From Wolinella sp052170135 (GTDB lineage Bacteria; Campylobacterota; Campylobacteria; Campylobacterales; Helicobacteraceae): a stretch of 64,000 bases of DNA. The position numbers and the translations under genes were made by a program. Where the stretch lies: positions 1 to 64,000 of the forward strand of contig JBQNBC010000009.1 in assembly GCA_052170135.1 (NCBI GenBank). Direction: 5' to 3'. The number at the start of each line of letters is the position of its first letter. Within the stretch, counting starts at the first letter, position 1. Below are positions 59,760-64,000 of the stretch, in pieces. The notes under the pieces were generated by a model, which made no database searches, had not been told where the DNA came from, and was given only the letters and a program-made list of their open reading frames with translations.

Positions 59760-60950
59760 ATGTTTGTAGATAATGTCGATATTTATGTCGCTTCAGGCAA
59801 GGGTGGCGCAGGTGCTGTCTCGTTTAGGCGCGAGAAGTATGTAATCCAAGGTGGACCAGATGGTGGTGATGGTGGCAAGGGTGGCGATCTGTACTTTGAG
59901 GTGAATGCAAATACGGATACCTTATCAAAGTTTAAGGGTGCCAAGCACTACCGCGCTAAAAACGGTCAGCCCGGCATGAGTAAGCGTATGAGTGGTAAGA
60001 GTGGCGAGGATATGGTTGTTGTTGTTCCGCCAGGCACACAAGTGTTTGACTTTGATAGTCATGAAATTCTATTTGATCTAAAGGAACATGGCGAGCGTGT
60101 TAGATTCTTAGAAGGTGGTAAGGGTGGGCTTGGAAATCATCACTTCAAAAGCTCTATAAATCAGCGACCAACATACGCTCAAGGTGGACTACCAGGATTG
60201 GAGAGACACGTGAGGCTAGAGTTGAAGCTGATTGCTGATGTTGGATTAGTTGGTTTTCCAAATGTAGGTAAGTCTACTCTGATATCTACACTAAGTAATG
60301 CTCGCCCAGAGGTCGCAAACTACGAATTTACAACTCTTATTCCATCTCTTGGTGTTGTCGATGTAGATGACTTTAGATCGTTTGTAATGGCGGATATTCC
60401 TGGTATTATCGGTGGGGCGAGCGATGGCAAGGGGCTTGGGCTTGAGTTTTTACGACATATTGAGCGCACAAAGACACTGCTTTTTGTCATAGATATAGCA
60501 AATTATCGCGAGCCACTTGAGCAGTTTAGAATACTAAAAGAGGAGCTTGGGCGATTTAGCGAGGAACTATCACATCGTCCGTATGCGATAGTTTTTTCTA
60601 AGGTTGATGCCATGTCTCTTGATGAGGCAAATGAGAAAATAAACACATTTCTAAGTGAGCTTGGGATTGATCCTAATGTTGATTCTTCTGGTGTATTGGC
60701 AGATGAGTATTTGGGGTATATTGCACCTAATGCGGAGCCGTGGGGGAAAGATTCAAGAGAGGAATCGCCAAAAATTTCAAATCCTAAAGAATCTAACACG
60801 GATTCTTCTGTCGTCCAGGAGGTTAAAAGCACGGAAGGGGTTAGGCTTGATTCTCTTCCTAGATTTATCATTGCTATCTCATCAGCTGCACATATCAATA
60901 TTAAGTCGTTAAAGTTTATGCTCTACGACGGAATTAAGAGTGCGCAATGA
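59760..60950 (+). CDS. obg: GTPase Obg
   Basis: A ribosome-assembly GTPase. In 396 residues: the Gly-rich Obg fold (ASGKGGAGAVSFRREKYV, GGPDGGDGGKGGDLYFEV), G1 GFPNVGKSTLIS, G3 DIPGIIGG, G4 SKVD and G5 SSAAH. The region between residues 295 and 370 is an insertion rich in Ser, Glu and Asp (RGGKDS... KEESPK type, with ESNTDSSVVQEVK) placed between G4 and G5, unusual but open. It follows rpmA as in many bacteria and shares four bases with proB. Confidence 0.96.
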   Translation: MFVDNVDIYVASGKGGAGAVSFRREKYVIQGGPDGGDGGKGGDLYFEVNANTDTLSKFKGAKHYRAKNGQPGMSKRMSGKSGEDMVVVVPPGTQVFDFDSHEILFDLKEHGERVRFLEGGKGGLGNHHFKSSINQRPTYAQGGLPGLERHVRLELKLIADVGLVGFPNVGKSTLISTLSNARPEVANYEFTTLIPSLGVVDVDDFRSFVMADIPGIIGGASDGKGLGLEFLRHIERTKTLLFVIDIANYREPLEQFRILKEELGRFSEELSHRPYAIVFSKVDAMSLDEANEKINTFLSELGIDPNVDSSGVLADEYLGYIAPNAEPWGKDSREESPKISNPKESNTDSSVVQEVKSTEGVRLDSLPRFIIAISSAAHINIKSLKFMLYDGIKSAQ

Positions 60951-61732
60951 GGCGACTTGTAATAAAGGTTGGTGGCGCACTTTTGAGCGAAGGACAGGAG
61001 ATTTCGCTACCTAGACTTGAGGCTTTGTGTGATTTTATTGCGGAGCTCCGAGTTGGTGGATATGAGGTGATTTTAGTCAGTTCTGCAGCGGTAGTATCTG
61101 GATACACAGCTCTAAAGCTAGATAAAGCAAACGTTTCAAATCGACAAGCTCTTGCGGCGATAGGGCAGCCTCTTCTTATGAACTATTATAGAAGCGCACT
61201 TGCTCCCCTGGGGATTTTGCCAGCGCAGTTACTATTGTCTGCTTATGACTTTGACTCGCGTAAGCGCACACAAAATGCGCAAAACACCATAGAAGTGCTA
61301 CTGCAAAATGGCATTTTGCCCATTATTAATGAAAACGATGCGACAGAGACAAAAGAGTTAAATCTTGTATTTGTCTTTGGTGATAACGATCGCCTAAGCG
61401 CACACGTGGCGCACTATTTTGGCGCCGAGATTCTTCTTATTTTGAGTGATATTGATGGCTATTACGATAAGAATCCACGTGAGTTTAGCGATGCAAAGAT
61501 TCTTAAAGTTGTCCATGAGTTAAGCAAAGAGGAGCTAGAGGCTGAGGTTTCGCCAAATAGTGCATTTGCGACAGGAGGAATTGTAACCAAGCTTCAAGCG
61601 GCAGATTTTTTATTAAAGCGTGGCGGAAAAATATTTTTAGCTAGCGGGTTAGATTTGGATGATGCGCGTAGTTTTTTGCTTCATGGCGTACATAATAAGG
61701 GCACATTGTTTGTGCAAAAGGATGGGCTATGA
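60947..61732 (+). CDS. proB: Glutamate 5-kinase
   Basis: First step of proline synthesis. A 261-residue protein with only the amino-acid kinase domain: VIKVGGALLSEGQEISL, VLVSSAAVVSGYTAL-type segment (VILVSSAAVVSGYTAL), NENDATET, FGDNDRLSAHVAH and the C-terminal TGGIVTKLQAADFLLKRG. The PUA domain of E. coli ProB is absent, as in other epsilonproteobacteria. It overlaps obg and fmt by four bases each. Confidence 0.95.
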   Translation: MRRLVIKVGGALLSEGQEISLPRLEALCDFIAELRVGGYEVILVSSAAVVSGYTALKLDKANVSNRQALAAIGQPLLMNYYRSALAPLGILPAQLLLSAYDFDSRKRTQNAQNTIEVLLQNGILPIINENDATETKELNLVFVFGDNDRLSAHVAHYFGAEILLILSDIDGYYDKNPREFSDAKILKVVHELSKEELEAEVSPNSAFATGGIVTKLQAADFLLKRGGKIFLASGLDLDDARSFLLHGVHNKGTLFVQKDGL

Positions 61733-62643
61733 GAGTAGTTTTTATGGGGACTCCAGAGTATGCACGTGTTATTTTAGAGGCAATGTACAGGAGTGACGAT
61801 ATCGAAATAGTCGGGGTAGTATCACAGCCTGATAAACCAGTGGGTAGGCGTGCAGAGCTGACTATGCCTCCGGTAAAAGAATCTGCTTTAAAGCTTTTGC
61901 CTGGCGTTAGGATTTTTCAGCCAGATTCTCTTCGCGATGAGGCAGTAGCTAGGGAGTTTAGTGCGCTAGAGCCTGATTTTATAGTTGTCGCGGCGTATGG
62001 CAAGCTCCTGCCACGTGCGATTCTTGATATCGCACCTTGTATCAATTTGCATGCTTCGATTCTCCCGTCTCATCGAGGGGCTAGTCCGATACATGAGACG
62101 TTGCGACGTGGTGAGCGGTGGAGTGGAGTTAGTGCGATGTGTATGGAAGAGGGGTTGGACTGTGGCGCAGTGTTGGCTGTGAGCTATGTTGCAATAGATA
62201 GATCGTGGGATATATCAAGATTGTTTTGCGAGCTATCAGAAGTCGCATCAAGGCTTACGGTTAAAGTATTAAAAAACTATAAAAAATTACGTGCTTTGCC
62301 TCAAGTTGGTGCTGATTCTTCGCATTGCAAGAAGATACAAAAAGATGATGCATTGGTGGTGTTTGATGATGCTAGCGAGATTTTTAATAAATTCCGTGCG
62401 TATAAACTGTGGCCAGGAATCGCAATAGATTCTGGTTTGAAAATAAAGGATATATCGTTGCACATTGATAGTGGAAGCTTTATAGCCGGTGAGATTTTGG
62501 AGATCGATAAGAGTGGAATTATAGTTGGATGCAAAAAGGGCGCAATAAAAATAAAGACTCTTCAAGCTCCATCAAAAAATGAAGTAGATGCGTTTAGTTA
62601 CGTCAACGGAAAGAGGCTAAAAAGTGGAGATATACTCGTTTGA
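61729..62643 (+). CDS. fmt: Methionyl-tRNA formyltransferase
   Basis: Formylates initiator Met-tRNA. In 304 residues: MRVVFMGTPEYARVILEAM, SQPDKPVGR, VVAAYGKLLP, and the catalytic CINLHASILPSHRGASPIHE (Asn-x-His and Ser-Leu-Leu-Pro type loop). The C-terminal OB-like domain has FNKFRAYKLWPGI. It overlaps birA by 20 bases. Confidence 0.97.
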   Translation: MRVVFMGTPEYARVILEAMYRSDDIEIVGVVSQPDKPVGRRAELTMPPVKESALKLLPGVRIFQPDSLRDEAVAREFSALEPDFIVVAAYGKLLPRAILDIAPCINLHASILPSHRGASPIHETLRRGERWSGVSAMCMEEGLDCGAVLAVSYVAIDRSWDISRLFCELSEVASRLTVKVLKNYKKLRALPQVGADSSHCKKIQKDDALVVFDDASEIFNKFRAYKLWPGIAIDSGLKIKDISLHIDSGSFIAGEILEIDKSGIIVGCKKGAIKIKTLQAPSKNEVDAFSYVNGKRLKSGDILV

Positions 62644-63259
62644 CGAGTTGTCATCGACCCAGTTATGGCTGTCCGATAGGATACGTAATGGTGCGCTTAG
62701 AGCACCTGTGGCAGTCGTAGCAAAGCGACAGAGCGATGGTATAGGCAGTAGAGGGAATCGCTGGGATGAGTGTGACGAAGCGTTGACGTTTTCATTTGCT
62801 GTTGGTCAAGATAGTCTGCCAAGTGATTTACCGATAGTCTCAGCATCTATATTTTTTGGATATATCTTTAAAGAAGTTTTAGAAGCGCGTGGCTCAAAGG
62901 TATGGCTTAAGTGGCCAAATGACTTATATTTGGGCGATAAAAAGCTAGGTGGAGTGATAACCTCAAAAATAGGCGAGATATTAATTTGTGGAATCGGGAT
63001 AAATCTATCAAATGGCAAAGAAACGTATGCTGTGCTAGAGCCTGAAATATCGCGCGATAGGTTACTTGAGGAGTATTTGGAAAAAGCAGAAGCGGAAAAG
63101 TCATGGAAGCGAATTTTTAGTAAATACAAAGTAGAATTCGAGCTTAGTTTGGACTTTGGATTTCATCATAACGGTGCAGTGGTGTCTGCAAGTAGTGCTG
63201 TACTATGTAGCGATGGTGCATTGCTCATAGATGGTGAGAGAGTATATAGTGCGAGATAA
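62624..63259 (+). CDS. birA: Biotin--[acetyl-CoA-carboxylase] ligase
   Basis: Attaches biotin to the carboxyl carrier protein. The 211-residue form holds only the catalytic and a short C-terminal domain; the N-terminal helix-turn-helix repressor domain is absent, so no transcriptional role is expected. SDGIGSRGNRWDE is the biotinyl-AMP loop, and VWLKWPNDLYLGDKKLGGVI, GIGINLSNGKE complete the site. The order fmt-birA-parA is as in H. pylori. Confidence 0.94.
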   Translation: MEIYSFDELSSTQLWLSDRIRNGALRAPVAVVAKRQSDGIGSRGNRWDECDEALTFSFAVGQDSLPSDLPIVSASIFFGYIFKEVLEARGSKVWLKWPNDLYLGDKKLGGVITSKIGEILICGIGINLSNGKETYAVLEPEISRDRLLEEYLEKAEAEKSWKRIFSKYKVEFELSLDFGFHHNGAVVSASSAVLCSDGALLIDGERVYSAR

Positions 63260-63279
63260 ATTAGAATCTAGGGTGTGTC

Positions 63280-64000
63280 ATGTGTGAGATTATTGCGATT
63301 GCTAACCAAAAGGGCGGAGTGGGAAAGACGACTACAGCGGTCAACCTAGCAGCCTCATTGGCCGTAGCAGAGAAAAAGGTGTTGCTTATTGACGCAGATC
63401 CTCAGGCGAATGCTACAACAAGTCTAGGAATTCATCGTAACGATATTGAATTCAATATCTATCATGTACTAATTGGCACAAAACGCTTATCGCAGATTAT
63501 TCAAAAAACATCGATTCCTACACTTGCTATCGCACCTTCAAATATCGGGCTGGTAGGTATAGAGAAGGAGTTTTATAATAAGAGACGCAATGGTCGTGAG
63601 TTAATTTTGCGAAACAAGATAGAAGAGATCATGGAACAATATGATTATATTATTATCGATTCTCCTCCCGCGCTTGGACCTCTGACGATAAATGCCCTTA
63701 GTGCGGCTCATTCCGTGATTATTCCGATACAGTGTGAATTTTTTGCATTAGAAGGGCTTGCACAGTTATTAAATACTATTAAGCTTTTACGAAAGACGAT
63801 TAATCCGACGCTTGCAATACGCGGATTTCTGCCTACTATGTATAGTGCGCAAAATAACCTATCTAGACAGGTTTTTGCTGATTTGGCTCAGCATTTTAAT
63901 GGACAACTTTTTAAAGACGGCGAAGGTTCATCTTATATAGTCGTGCCACGGAGTGTGAAACTAGCTGAATCCCCGAGCTTCGGTAAGCCAATTATATTGT
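63280..64000 (+). CDS. parA: Chromosome partitioning ATPase ParA (partial, runs off the window)
   Basis: ATG 63280 starts MCEIIAIANQKGGVGKTTTA, the deviant Walker A of ParA/Soj ATPases, then LLIDADPQANATTSLGI and YIIIDSPPALGPLTINAL (Walker B) and IPIQCEFFALEGLAQLL. About 240 codons are present; the frame is still open at 64000 in AESPSFGKPII, close to the usual C-terminal end. A parB gene would be expected to follow. Confidence 0.96.
   Translation, partial: MCEIIAIANQKGGVGKTTTAVNLAASLAVAEKKVLLIDADPQANATTSLGIHRNDIEFNIYHVLIGTKRLSQIIQKTSIPTLAIAPSNIGLVGIEKEFYNKRRNGRELILRNKIEEIMEQYDYIIIDSPPALGPLTINALSAAHSVIIPIQCEFFALEGLAQLLNTIKLLRKTINPTLAIRGFLPTMYSAQNNLSRQVFADLAQHFNGQLFKDGEGSSYIVVPRSVKLAESPSFGKPIIL

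Noticed and set aside
1..64000. CRISPR arrays, transposase genes and tRNA genes
   Set aside because: No regularly spaced repeats, transposase motifs with terminal repeats, or T-loop/anticodon patterns were seen on either strand.

Overview
The window is a chromosomal segment of an epsilonproteobacterium (Campylobacterota), most likely Helicobacter or a close relative such as Wolinella. The evidence is a napAGHBFLD operon without napC or napE, a class II DAHP synthase, gene orders I remember from Helicobacter pylori (mutS2-small membrane gene-murC-aminotransferase; fliQ-murB; NifU-like-hypothetical-murE; gltA beside icd; fmt-birA-parA; the S10 operon running through secY-map-infA-rpmJ to rplQ), and moderate-to-low GC with frequent GATTC/GAATC words. 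The species cannot be fixed from sequence alone.

Layout. 0.2-2.3 kb: a lone tryptophan synthase beta gene and a TauE/SafE permease. 2.4-9.1 kb: the complete periplasmic nitrate reductase operon, preceded by an FNR/CRP-like palindrome. 9.1-10.3 kb: decayed minus-strand remnants with a toxin/immunity-like arrangement. 10.3-12.6 kb: murB, fliQ and a dihaem cytochrome c peroxidase. 12.9-13.4 kb: a DUF805 pseudogene and an unlisted 37-residue lipoprotein gene. 13.4-19.8 kb: mutS2, a small membrane protein, murC, an aminotransferase and a P-loop ATPase, all on the minus strand. 20.0-33.7 kb: 29 translation, secretion and transcription genes, all intact.

34.2-39.5 kb is the most remarkable part. 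It is the wreck of a sulfate-assimilation and protein-thiocarboxylate methionine pathway of the type known from Wolinella succinogenes: metY, a sulfate-binding protein, cysA, an E1-like hcyF and a sulfite reductase are all broken, cysT and cysW are absent, yet the sulfur carrier hcyS and its JAMM protease hcyD are still open. An intact YedF-like gene follows.

40.3-47.6 kb: a NifU-like protein, murE, icd, gltA, DAHP synthase and a YhbP-like protein. 47.8-53.7 kb: an EF-hand protein, a UDG-like protein, an exported protein, uvrC and a class II aldolase homologue without metal ligands. 53.8-58.5 kb: an ArsR-regulated P1B-type metal pump with a clear operator, a LysE exporter, a cupin, a small flagellar rod-like protein and a small exported protein. 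58.6-64.0 kb: ridA, rplU, rpmA, obg, proB, fmt, birA and the start of parA, which runs off the window.

The nap genes and cytochrome c peroxidase suggest anaerobic or microaerobic respiration with nitrate and peroxide. The clustered pseudogenes beside an intact ribosomal operon suggest real, ongoing genome reduction, including loss of sulfate-based methionine synthesis, rather than poor sequence quality. No tRNA, rRNA, CRISPR array or insertion sequence was recognised.
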